Positions 12,063-22,340 of a stretch of 64,000 nt of DNA are shown piece after piece. Numbering within the stretch: the first letter of the stretch is position 1; each line of letters begins with the position of its first letter. Both the position numbers and the translations under genes were made by a program. The notes under the pieces are model-generated. The model saw only the letters and a list, made by a program, of their open reading frames with translations, was not told the origin of the DNA and made no database searches. Source of the stretch: Manihot esculenta (lineage: Eukaryota > Streptophyta > Magnoliopsida > Malpighiales > Euphorbiaceae); the NCBI RefSeq assembly GCF_001659605.2, contig NC_035167.2, positions 5,250,513-5,314,512 of the forward strand, given 5' to 3'.

Positions 12063-14173
12063 TGTAATACCCAGCTAGAGTCCGGCATCGGAATTCTACT
12101 TTCCAGTGGAATCCAGGATGTCGGAATTCTCTAGAAGGGTAAGAATTATGTTTTCTAAGTATTTAAGTATGTTTTATAACTTATTTTAGTATGTGTTCAT
12201 GTTGTAAAGAAAATGAGTTTTTGCAAGAAAAGCACCAAGGAAAAATGCCAGGTTCGGCCGCCGAAGGTGAAGTTCGGCCGCCGAACATGCATGAGTTTGG
12301 AATCACGTTAGGCCGCCGAAGGTGGTCTGGCCAGTCACCTATAAAAGGCCCTAGGTCGGTGGATGGATAAGATTTCTTCCATTTTCACAGACAAGGTGAG
12401 ACCATGAGCTTCCTTAGGTGATCTTCATGTTTTCTTTCAATCTTTCAAAGTGTTGATGAGTTTTATGTTGTTTTGAAGCTTTTGAGCTAAAAATCAAAGT
12501 TTTGAAGTTTGGAGACTTTGGAAGTGATTTGCTCCATATCTCCACATTGGGATCGTTTATCTTCCTGTTTCTAAGAGGTAAGTGAAGATCCTTAACTTCT
12601 TTTCTTGATTTATGAAGGTTTTATGGAGTTTTATGGGTAGAGATGCATGATTAGGTTAAGTTGAGCTTTTGGTTGATTTGTGGTCAAAGCATGCTTATGT
12701 GTTGAGTTGTGATGTTTGTTGGGGTTTTAAGTTAGTTTTGGACCCATTTGTGCCTATACTTGAGTATATGCAGGTTGTAGACTTGTGGTTTGCATGTTTG
12801 AGTGAAGTTGGGTAAGATTTGCATGAAGCAGAAGAAGGTTCTGCCTTACTGGAGAATCCAGTTTCGGCCGTCGAAGGAAGGTTCGGCCGCCGAACATGCT
12901 AAGGAGGTGGTTTCGGCTGCCTAAGCGTGCCTAAGCTTGCCCCCGAAAGTTTGGACTTTCGGCTCTGGAGGGGGGTTTCGGCCGTCGAAGATGCCGCCGA
13001 AGGTTGGGGACTTTCGTCTCTGGAGAGGACTTTCGGCAGCCGAAGTGCCGCCGAAAGTGCTTGAGTTTCAGCTCTGGAAGGGACTTTCGGCCGCCGAACC
13101 TGCCGCCGAAAGTGCCCTGTCCAGCCTTCTTTTGCATGTTTTATGTGATTATTTTCGGATGTTTTAGGGAGTTTTTAGGGAGTTTTATAGAGTTGTTCTT
13201 GAGCTAGTTTGGTCCCTCATTTGAGTCCACCTGTGTAGGAACGGACCAGAGGAACCGAAGAGAGCAGCAGTGAGCACTGCTTCAGAGTATTCAGAGTCAG
13301 TTCAGAGTCAGTCAGAGGTGAGTGGACCTAAACTTAAGGTTTTAAATTGAGAAATGAAATGCTTTTAGCATGTTTCCATGCATCATGATATGTAATAGGT
13401 TGAGTGCATTAGACTACACTAATGTGACGCATTGCATTATTCTATGCTTGTACGGATCGGACATAGTGGATTCATTAGCCCTCGTAGTAAAGTCCTAAGG
13501 AGCCCTGAGAGGGCCGGGCACAGGGCACCCTAGGGTGCGTAATAAAGTCCTGAGGAGCTCCTTCGCGGGCCGGGCACAGTTGAGGGAATTTTGAATCAGT
13601 CCGTCTGAGATGGGTGATTTACTTGTGATGTGATGCATTCCATGTGAGCATGTTTTATTGACATGTTTGATCTGTTCTACTCACTGGGCTCTAGTAGCTC
13701 ATCCCTCTCCTTACTCCCAGTCTTGCAGGATCAGAGATCAGGGGAAGTTCAGCAGGGTACAGGAAGAGTAAAGAGTTTTGTAATAGCATAGTGTGGACAT
13801 GTACTCTTGTAACGAGATGTATTAGCTTTGTATAGAGTTTAGTGTGCTTGACCCATATGTATGGTAAATCCCTTTTGTGTACATGGTTTGTTTTATGTAA
13901 ATGTTTTTATGAGTATGTGAAAACCAGGCTAACATGTATGAGTTTAACCCGTCTAGAGCAAGCTCTAGAAAGGGGTTCTGTAGTACAGAGATAGTGCATG
14001 CATAGGTTGAGCCTTGGTTCAGATAACAGTTTTATGTTTTTACAGAAAATGTATGATCATGTATGGGATTTTACAGGTACACAGAGAGTATAGCAGGCTT
14101 GCTACGGGTCCCGGCGACCTTAAGTTGACCTGGATCCTAGCGCCGGTAGCGGTCTGATTTTTGGGTCGTTACA
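12063..14173 (+). repeat. Complete 5' LTR of the nested gypsy element
   Basis: 2111 bp, TG...CA. 12920-14173 aligns with 18025-19278 without net length change (offset 5105). The first 857 bp have no partner in the 3' LTR. It includes GC-rich palindromic motifs built on TTCGGCCGCCGAA (12250-13110), and ends with the segment 'tagcgccggtagcggtc' also seen in the relic at 41999-42166. Confidence 0.93.
12950..13120. repeat. Three tandem ~55-bp GC-rich units with palindromic cores inside the LTR
   Basis: Three successive units each run: CTTTCG-type start, 'ctctgga' segment, TTCGGC[C/A]GCCGAA palindrome, then 'gccgccgaaag'. The same three occur at 18055-18225 in the 3' LTR. Short antisense frames across them are by-products of this repeat, not genes. 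Confidence 0.8.
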
Positions 14174-14176
14174 GAT

Positions 14177-14188
14177 TGGTATCAGAGC
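14177..14188 (+). other. Primer-binding site (tRNA-iMet type) of the gypsy element
   Basis: TGGTATCAGAGC lies three bases after the LTR end, matching the 3' end complement of plant initiator methionine tRNA, the usual primer for reverse transcription. Confidence 0.92.
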
Positions 14189-14389
14189 CCTAGGTTCATA
14201 TGGTCGGACCTAGATAGAGTGTCGGGCTCATAAAAGTTAGAGTAGGTCAAGCACAATAGGAAATCATGTCCACTAGGATAGGATGTTGCGTCATGAATGC
14301 CATGATTTAAGCATGTGCATTGTTGTTGTGTGATGTTTATATGTTGATGCTGATATATGCTGTTATGTGTTGTTTTCCAGAAAGTTAAG

Positions 14390-15396
14390 ATGAGAGGAAC
14401 TCGTCGATCTGCACGATTGACTGGAGTCCCACCAGTGAATGAGGGGTCAGATTCTCGTCCTCCTGCATTGCCAAGGGGATGTCACAGAGATCAAGCAGGG
14501 AGGGTACATCAAGGGACCCTAGAAGGTCTTTTGACGAGAGCAGAAGAGGAACAGAGAGAGGAGGAAGGTCAGAGGAAGTGAGGGAGGCTATGGATGTGGA
14601 TCAGCCAAGAGAGGAAAGCATGGGTATGGACAGGTCTGAAGAGGGTATGGGAGAGTCGCAAGGAGGTGCTCAGGCCTCGGGGTTTGGTTATCCACCCTTT
14701 CCACAGGGCCCAGGGTATCCGATAGGGGGTACGTCGGATTACTCTAGCTTTACCCCATATCCTACCTACATGCCTTATATGCCTTATCCTCCTTTTTACC
14801 CACCATATCCCATGTATCCACCCACACCTTTCCATCCCAGTTCAGCACATCCTGATCCCAGAGATACAGCACCTCCACCACCAGAACCAGTAGCTCCTGT
14901 TGTCCAAGCACCTCAACCTAGCTCAGCTGGGGGCAGTAAAATGAAAATGACAGAGTATCTGAAGTTGGATGCTCCCAAGTTCAATACGGGAGATGATCCC
15001 TTTGAGTACCTCAGAATGGTTAAGATGATAACCGATGAGTTAGGAGCTGATGATAGCAGAGCCATCGAGATGGCAAGGTTCACACTCAAATGTAAGAAAG
15101 CTCGAGAGTGGTTCAAGAGTTATGTGGACCCCAGGTTGGACAGCATGTCATGGGAAGAGTTCGTCAATGAATTTGCTGGGTGGGCTTTTCCTGACAGTTC
15201 TAGGAAAATGAAAGTGATAGAATTTGAGCAGTTGAGGCAGACTGAAGAGATGAGTGTAGATGAATACACAGATAAGTTCCTGGAATTGCTTCAGTATGTG
15301 GGTCAGGCTTATGACACTGACCAAAAGAAGGCAAGGAGATATACCATGAGACTGCATCCCAGGTATTCCTTCTTGATTCTTCCAGCAGAGAAATAG
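14390..15396 (+). pseudogene. Gypsy gag, frameshifted
   Basis: The probable start is ATG 14390 (MRGTRRSARLTGVPP), the usual opening of this Gag group. A frameshift near 14475 moves the frame to the one that continues to 15396. Next come a charged stretch, a Pro/Tyr-rich stretch (about 14690-14930) and the retrotransposon Gag domain (from MTEYLKLDAPKFNTGDD, through KKAREWFKSY to LHPRYSFLI). The frame closes at a TAG and the following part lies in another frame, implying a second small indel near 15390. Confidence 0.9.
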
Positions 15397-15413
15397 TAGA
15401 TGCCGCCAGGAAG

Positions 15414-16193
15414 ATGGAGGCGAGTGCCATTATTCAGGAAATAGTAAAACAGCATGTGGCACAATCTTCGGGTTCTAAGACCCCCAGTGCAGCAGCTTCT
15501 GGCAGCAAGAAGGGAGAAAGGTTTAAAGCTAAGAAGGGCAAGTTCTGGAATAAGATCAAGTCTAGTCTGGGAATGGGTATTGGCTCAAGCTCTGGCACAG
15601 GCAGTACAGTGTGCATGAGATGTGGAAGGCCGCACAAAGGAGTTTTTCGGATGGGATCTACAGCCTGCTATAAGTGTGGGCAAGAGGGACATTTTGCTCG
15701 GGAATGTCCTCAAGTGACCTTTATGGCACCATCCCAGCAGATGAGCTCAGGCAGTGTGGCACAGCCAGCAGCTCCAGCCATGCCTCAGAATAGTGGCAGA
15801 GGTAGAGAGAGAGGGTCAGCCTCATCTTCAGCAGCAGGTTCCCGAGGTGAAGGTCCTGTAGCCCCAGCACGGATCTTCACTGTGACACAAGAGGAGGCAA
15901 ACACGTCGAACACAGTGGTGTCAGGTAACCTCATCATTGGGTGTTCCGAGGTGTATGCTTTGATGGACCCCGGTGCTTCTCACTCTTTTATTGCTTCGAG
16001 AGCCATGGAGAGATTGGGTCTGATGATCTCTGAGTTAGAGTGCCCTCTCTGGGTCAGTGGACCCAAATGTGACCCATCAGTGGCAGTGTCAGTCTGTTGC
16101 TTCAGTCCAGTGTTCATAGAGGGTAGATGCCTTCCAGCTGACCTAGTGGTTCTAGATTTGACGGATTTTGATGTCATTCTAGGGATGGATTGA
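15414..16193 (+). pseudogene. Gypsy Gag zinc knuckle and protease segment
   Basis: Continues the polyprotein: MEASAIIQEIVKQH, a Lys/Ser-rich stretch, an intact CCHC zinc knuckle (CYKCGQEGHFARECP), then an aspartic protease domain starting VVSGNLIIGCSEVYALMDPG. The active-site triad reads DPGAS where most have DSGAS. The segment ends VILGMD then TGA (16191-16193) where the family has Trp, so a single point change blocks translation into the reverse transcriptase; the frame itself stays open after it. Confidence 0.9.
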
Positions 16194-18026
16194 CTATCTA
16201 CATATGGTGCTATCTTGGACTGTAGAGACAAGGTATTTAGTCTCAGAGATCAGGATGGGTCAGAGTGTGTCTTCAGAGGAGACAGGAGGGGGACACCTAG
16301 AGGTTTGATCTCAGCCCTTCAGGCTCGTCGTTTGCTTAGGAAGGGTTTTCAGGGGTTTCTAACTCATGTGAGAGAGCTAAATAGACAGGTTAGGGAACCA
16401 GCCTCAGTACCAGTAGTCCGAGAATTTCCAGACGTCTTCCCAGACGAGCTTCCAGGACTACCACCTGCTAGGGAGATAGAGTTTGAAATAGAATTGCTGC
16501 CTGGTACCAGACCTATCTCTATTCCTCCCTACAGGATGGCGCCAGCAGAGTTAAAAGAGCTGAAAGAGCAGCTGCAAGAATTGGTAGATAAGGGTTTCAT
16601 CCGCCCTAGTACCTCACCTTGGGGTGCTCCAGTACTGTTTGTCAGAAAGAAGGATGGATCCCTCAGACTTTGTATCGATTACAAGCAGTTGAACAAGGTC
16701 ACTACCAAGAATAAGTATCCCCTGCCTAGGATCGATGATCTATTTGACCAGCTAGCTGGAGCAGGTTATTTTTCAAAAATAGATCTGAGGTCCGGGTATC
16801 ATCAGTTGAGAGTCAGAGAAGCAGATATGCCAAAGACAGCTTTCAGGACTAGATATGGGCATTATGAGTTCTTAGTAATGCCGTTCGGGTTGACTAATGC
16901 CCCTGCAGCATTCATGGACCTCATGAACCGAGTCTTCAGCGAGTATCTGGATCACTTTGTTATTGTCTTTATCGATGATATCCTAGTGTATTCCAGAGAT
17001 GCAGAGGAGCATGCCCAGCATCTGAAGATAGTTCTGCAGACTCTGAGAGAGCATGGCTTGTATGCCAAGTTCTCTAAGAATGAGTTTTGGTTGAGGAGCA
17101 TTTCATTCTTAGGGCATGTGGTATCAGCAGAAGGCATTGAGGTAGACCCCAAGAAGATAGAGGCTGTAGCTAACTGGCCCAGACCCACTACAGTGATAGA
17201 GATTAAAAGGTTTTTGGGTTCGGCAGGTTACTACAGGAGGTTCGTTCAGGACTTCTCAAAGATTGCTGCTCCTATGACCAAATTGACACAGAAAAACCAG
17301 AGGTTCGTGTGGTCGGACCAATGTGAAGAGAGCTTTGAAGAGCTAAAGAGAAGATTAACATCAGCACCGGTGTTAGCTCTGCCAGTCAGTAATGAGGACT
17401 TCATAGTGTTCTGTGATGCGTCCAGAGTGGGACTGGGTTGTGTTTTGATGCAGAATGACAGGATGATTGCTTATGCTTCTAGACAGCTAAAGAAGCACGA
17501 GTTGAATTACCCCACCCATGACCTAGAGATGGCAGTAGTTATCTTTGCACTCAAGATATGGAGGCATTACCTTTATGGGGTTAAATGCGAGATCTTCACC
17601 GATCACAAGAGTTTACAGTACATCTTGAGTCAGAAAGAGCTTAATTTGAGGCAGAAAAGATGGGTGGAACTGCTCAGTGACTATGATTGCAGGATCCAGT
17701 ATCATCCGGGTAAGGCGAATGTTGTGGCAGACACCCTCAGCCGGAAATCACTTGGCAATTTGTCCCATATAGCAGAAGAGAGAAGACCAGTGGTGATGGA
17801 GTTTTATAAGCTCATCGACGAAGGGCTACAGCTTGAGTTGTCTGGTACAGGTGCGTTGATAGCACAGATGCGAGTGATACCAGTGTTTCTGGAGCAGGTG
17901 GCTCAGAAACAGCATGAGGACCTTGAGTTAGTTAAAATTGCCAGGACTGTTCAGTCAGGCAACATTGCAGAGTTCAGATTTGACAACAAAGGGATCCTCT
18001 GCTATGGGAATCGACTATGTGTAGCC
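16194..18026 (+). pseudogene. Gypsy reverse transcriptase and RNase H, truncated before integrase
   Basis: Open from the TGA at 16191 to 18027. Clear RT motifs: [46 protein letters not shown] and the catalytic box [10 protein letters not shown] (about 16960-16995). RNase H follows with [26 protein letters not shown] and [10 protein letters not shown]. After a linker the frame reaches [15 protein letters not shown], the segment normally leading into the integrase zinc finger, then is cut: the next bases are LTR interior. No integrase or chromodomain remains, so the copy could move only by borrowing enzymes, if at all. Confidence 0.92.
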
Positions 18027-19278
18027 TAAGCGTGCCTAAGCTTGCCCCCGAAAGTTTAGACTTTCGGCTCTGGAGGGGGGTTTCGGCCGCCGAAGGTGCC
18101 GCCGAAAGTTGGGGACTTTCGTCTCTGGAGAGGACTTTCGGCAGCCGAAGTACCACCGAAAGTGCTTGAGTTTCGACTCTGGAAGGGACTTTCGGCAGCC
18201 AAACCTGCCGCCGAAAGTGCCCTGTCCAGCCTTCTTTTGCATGTTTTATGTGATTGTTTTCGGATGTTTTAGGGGGTTTTTAGGGAGTTTTATAGAGTTG
18301 TTCTTGAGCTAGTTTGGTCCCTCATTTGAGTCCACCTGTGTAGGAACGGACCAGAGGAACCGAAGAGAGCAGCAGTGAGCACTGCTTCAGAGTATTCAGA
18401 GTCAGTTCAGAGTCAGCCAGAGGTGAGTGGACCTAAACTTAAGGTTTTAAATTGAGAAATGAAATGCTTTTAGCATGTTTCCATGCATCATGATATGTAA
18501 TAGGTTGAGTGCATTAGACTACACTAATGTGACGTATTGCATTATTCTATGCTTGTACGGATCGGACATAGTGGATTCATTAGCCCTCGTAGTAAAGTCC
18601 TGAGGAGCCCTGAGAGGGCCGGGCACAGGGAACCCTAGGGTGCGTAATAAAGTCCTGAGGACCTCCTTCGCGGGCCGGGCACAGTTGAGGGAATTTTGAA
18701 TCAGTCCGTCTGAGATGGGTGATTTACTTGTGATGTGATGCATTCCATGTGAGCATGTTTTATTGACATGTTTGATCTGTTCTACTCACTGGGCTCTAGT
18801 AGCTCATCCCTCTCCTTACTCCCAGTCTTGCAGGATCAGAGGTCAGGGGAAGTTCAGCAGGGTACAGGAAGAGTAAAGAGTTTTGTAATAGCATAGTGTA
18901 GACATGTACTCTTGTAACGAGATGTATTAGCTTTATAGAGAGTTTAGTGTGCTTGACCCATATGTATGGTAAATCCCTTTTGTGTACATGGTTTGTTTTA
19001 TGTAAATGTTTTTATGAGTATGTGAAAACCAGGCTAACATGTATGAGTTTAACCTGTCTAGAGCAAGCTCTAGTAAGGGATTCTGTAGTACAGAGATAGT
19101 GCATGCACAGGTTGAGCCTTGGTTCAGAGAACAGTTTTATGTTTTTACAGAAAATGTATGATCATGTATGGGATTTTACAGGTACATAGAGAGTATAGCA
19201 GGCTTGCTACGGGTCCCGGCGACCTTAAGTCGACCTGGATCCTAGCGCCGGTAGCGGTCCGATTTTCGGGTCGTTACA
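18024..19278 (+). repeat. Truncated 3' LTR of the nested gypsy element
   Basis: Equivalent to positions 12919-14173 of the 5' LTR, with no net indel; starts GCCTAAGCG directly after coding sequence. Its missing first ~856 bp and the missing integrase are best explained by one deletion joining GCC-type ends. Confidence 0.92.
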
Positions 19279-19283
19279 CCAAT
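19279..19283 (+). other. Target-site duplication CCAAT, right copy
   Basis: Exact repeat of 12058-12062. Copia coding sequence resumes here. Confidence 0.9.
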
Positions 19284-19562
19284 AGTGAAAAATTGGAGTC
19301 TAGATCCACAAAAGGTATTTTTATTGTCTACCCATATGGTGTAAAGAGATATAAAGTATGGCTTCCAGATCATGATCTGCCAAAGTTAGTGATCAGCAGA
19401 GATGTCATATTTAATGAATATGAGATGCTTAAATCGCCTACTTCATCAGATTCAAGTTCAAAAGATTCAGTTGTGGAGCTAAGCACGAGTCCAACGAATC
19501 CGGTTAATTGGGTGGAGTTCAAGGTGGAGTCTGCACCTACACATGTTGAGTCTTCACAATAA
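19284..19562 (+). pseudogene. Copia integrase C-terminal / linker relic
   Basis: After the nested element the copia frame continues: NSEKLESRSTKGIFIVYP, GVKRYKVWLPDHDLPKLVIS and RDVIFNEYEM, the conserved region between integrase and reverse transcriptase of Ty1/copia Pol. It proceeds into a Ser/Thr-rich linker and stops at 19560. Confidence 0.85.
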
Positions 19563-19759
19563 ATCCTGGTTCAGTTGTCTTCTCCTATTCAGTTAGAAAT
19601 ATCACAACAAGAAGAGAGTCTAACCCAAAAGGCAGAGAAAAGTTTCTAACAGGTTGCTTACTATAAATTGTGTTCCTCTTGCAATGTCGATAGCACAATA
19701 AACAGAAGTCGGTGGTGAACCTTCCACATATTAAGAGGTAATCTCTTGTGATGATTCAA

Positions 19760-20430
19760 CTAAATGGCTAGTTGCCATGCAAGAGGAGATGGGATCTCTC
19801 TACAAGAACAAGACTTGGGAATTGGTCAAACTACCACAAAATAAGAAGACTAGTGGATGCAAATGGGTCTTCAAGAAGAAAGGGGGCATTCCAAGTGTTG
19901 AAGATGCTAGATATAAGACAAAATTGGTTGCAAAGGGTTATAGTCAAGTTCGTGGAATTGACTTCAGTGATATTTTCTCACCTGTTGTTAAACATAACTC
20001 TTTCAGTGTTTTGCTTGCATTAGTTGCTATGTGTGATTTAGAGCTAGAACAATTGGATGCTAAAACTGCCTTCTAGCATGGTGAGCTCGAGGAGAAGATT
20101 TATATGCAACAACTTGAGGGCTTTGAAGTTGAAGGAAAAGAAGACCATGTTTGGTTGCTAAAGAAGTCATTGTATAGTTTGAAAATAAACGATTCAACTC
20201 TTTTATGGTTCGACACAACTATTCAATGTGCTAGTTTGACAGTTGTGTATACTTTAGAAAACTTACTTATAACTCATTTATTTATTTATTATTGTATGTT
20301 GATGATATGCTCATTGCTGCCAAGAATATATCTGAGATCAACAAATTAAAGAATGACTTGAGTGGTGAATTTGAAATGAAGAATTTGGGAGCAACCAAGA
20401 AAATTTTGGGTATGAAGATTAAGAGAAATA
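19760..20430 (+). pseudogene. Copia reverse transcriptase relic
   Basis: Contains KNKTWELVKLPQNKK, GCKWVFKKKGG, TKLVAKGYSQVRGIDFSDIF and QLDAKTAF followed by a TAG where the next residue should be, then KIYMQQLEGF, LKKSLYSLK and, in another frame, LLYVDDMLIAAKN (the catalytic YVDDM box near 20295). The stop, frame changes and lost sequence between SLYSLK and YVDD show it is dead. Confidence 0.88.
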
Positions 20431-21260
20431 GAACTACAAATATTTTATGTTTAACTTAGAAGAGTTATATTGAGAAAGTTTTGGAGCATTTTGGCATGAA
20501 AAATACGAAATCTGTAAGTACTCTACTTGGTAGTCATTTTAGATTCTTAACTGCATTATCACCTTAGTCAGAAAAAGATATTGAATATATGTCATATATT
20601 TCTTACTCTAATGTTGTTAGTAGTGTTATATATGCTATGGTTTGTACTTGCCTGATATTTCACATGCAGGTGGTGTAGTTAGCAAATTCATGTCTAATCC
20701 AGGAAAAGAACATTGGCAAGCAGTAAAATGGATTTTGAGATATTTGCCAGGCACTACAAATTATTGTTTACAATTTAGAAGTAGCAAGAGCAATGTAGTT
20801 GGTTAATGTTGATTCAGATTATGTATGCGATTTGGATAAAAGAAGATCTATTACTGGTTATGTGTTCACTCTTGGCAATTCTGCTATTAGCTGAAAAGCT
20901 ACTTTACAGTCTACAATTATATTATCTACTACTGAAGCAGAGTATATGGCAGTAGCTAAGGCTATAAAGGAAGCTATTTGATTAGGAAGTTTATTTGGTG
21001 AGCTCAGTATATATCAATAGGTGATTGTTGTCCATTGCAGTAGCCAAAGTGCTATTCATTTGACAAAGGATCAAATATTTCATGAATGGACAAAACACAT
21101 TGATATAAGATATCATTTTGTTGGTGATATTATTAGTCAGAGTAATATTTTAGTTAAAAAAATTGATACTGCAGATAATACATCCGATATGATGATTAAA
21201 TCTCTCACTGTTAGCAAGTTCAAACATTGCTTGGACTTGATTGGTATTTATCAGAATTAA
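20431..21260 (+). pseudogene. Copia RNase H relic
   Basis: After the RT thumb region (KSYIEKVLEHFGMKNTKSVS) the RNase H part shows DSDYVCDLDKRRSITGYVF, LSTTEAEYMAVAKAIKEA, HCSSQSAIHLTKDQIFHEWT and HIDIRYHFVGDII, interrupted by several stops. It ends at GIYQN TAA 21258-21260, the normal C-terminal region of copia Pol, about 80 bases before the 3' LTR. Confidence 0.88.
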
Positions 21261-21340
21261 GGTCTAAAGAATGTAGTTGAGAAGGAGGAGAAAATTCAAT
21301 TAATTTTGGATTGTGAAAAATTCAAGTTAAGGTAGAAATT

Positions 21341-21906
21341 TATAATCGGTGTCTTAAATTTAGTAAATCTCACTTTGATGCATATATGCCAGCATCATGC
21401 TTGGAAAATTATGAATTGATGTGATATTTTCTTATTGATTTTTTCATTAATGTGCCATCTATACTGTAAATTCTTCTTCATAAAGGAAATTATTAATTCT
21501 TTCATTATGAAGGAAATTCAAAAACGGCAGATTAAGGGATCGACTTCCTCACTCCCTATATATACATATTAGCTTGTGAAATTTAAATACAATAAGTTAG
21601 AGAGAAAAATTATGTGAAATTTTTGGATTTTATTACGTGAGAGAAAAATAATATGAGTTTAGATAAATTAATTTGAGTGTTATTCACTACATTTATTTTG
21701 TAATTCTCTTATTTTGTTAATGAATTTTTTGCTTTGTAATTCTCTTATTTTGTTAATAAATTTTTTGCTTTCTTGGTCTGTAGACATAAACTTTTGTCGA
21801 ACCACATAAATATTACGTTTTCGCATTTTATTTTATTTTCTCATATTTATTTTATCATATTACATTTTATTTATCTCAAGTAAATATCTTCAATCTAGTC
21901 TCGACA
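21341..21906 (+). repeat. 3' LTR of the copia element
   Basis: Starts TATAATCGGTG and ends near TCGACA, matching 9556-10086. Compared with the left copy it has a local ~36-bp tandem duplication ('tgtaattctcttattttgtt' twice, about 21700-21770), which accounts for most of the extra length. Confidence 0.8.
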
Positions 21907-22340
21907 TCTTACTCTGTATATGCTAGGTTTCTCGTGCTTTCAGCCCAAAATTCTTGATGGCCTCGATGGAATCTCGCAAATCAGGTTCTGAACAGATTTT
22001 TAATCCCTTGAACTGAGGGTTTTGTGTTATGTGATTTCATAAACCATCGTTCATCATTCTTTCACTTGTTTAGGTGTTGTGATTTAATTGGTTTGTTTAT
22101 TTGACTTTGCAACCCTCTGTTTAGCTTTGACAGAAAGCTATGTGGTGTGTTTTCTTATTTATTTATTTACTATTAAAATTTTATCATATAAGATTATATT
22201 TTTTTAGAATTATCGGATTATAATATTTGGCAAAGAAAAGGGTTATTTTCTGTAATATTTATGGATCAAAACTGAATCCACAAATAAAATAAAATTAAAT
22301 TATTTTAGTTCAATTTAATTCAATTTAAAAAAAATCAGCT
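21907..22340. other. Right flank of the copia element
   Basis: Continuous with 9300-9555 before the insertion. It has a small frame starting ATGGCCTCGATGG (21957) that ends after about 18 codons and has no recognisable homologue. The A+T-rich end is presumably the downstream region of the receptor kinase gene on the minus strand. Confidence 0.5.

Larger units (their letters stand above)
12063..19278 (+). mobile_element. Nested Ty3/gypsy element lacking integrase and part of its 3' LTR
   Basis: Begins TGTAATACCC and ends CGTTACA, flanked by CCAAT on both sides. 5' LTR 12063-14173 (2111 bp), primer site 14177, gag, protease, reverse transcriptase and RNase H on the plus strand. Then the coding region stops abruptly at 18024 and joins an incomplete 3' LTR (18024-19278). 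RT and Gag motifs resemble the Tekay/Del type of chromovirus (an inference from motif style). Frameshifts near 14475 and 15396 and a TGA at 16191 make it inactive. About 30 differences counted by eye in the 1255 bp of shared LTR (2-3%) suggest a fairly recent insertion. Confidence 0.92.
9556..21906 (+). mobile_element. Decayed Ty1/copia LTR retrotransposon, split by a nested gypsy element
   Basis: Left LTR (9556-~10086) and right LTR (21341-21906) flank, on the plus strand, a primer-binding-site relic, gag, protease, integrase, reverse transcriptase and RNase H, the Ty1/copia order. The reading frame is broken by many stops and shifts, so the copy is dead. A gypsy element occupies 12063-19278. 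Bases next to the ends, TCTTG (9551-9555) and TCTTA (21907-21911), look like a 5-bp target duplication with one change. The two LTRs differ far more than those of the nested element, which fits an older insertion. Confidence 0.9.

Noticed and set aside
12931..13207. Open frames on both strands across the LTR repeat (Arg/Ser/Pro-rich), repeated at 18036-18312
   Set aside because: They arise from the CG-rich palindromic repeat, overlap on both strands and begin without gene context.
21957..22020. Small frame starting MASMESRKSGSEQ next to the copia element
   Set aside because: Ends after 18 codons, no splice donor at the expected place, and the rejoined left flank adds nothing recognisable.
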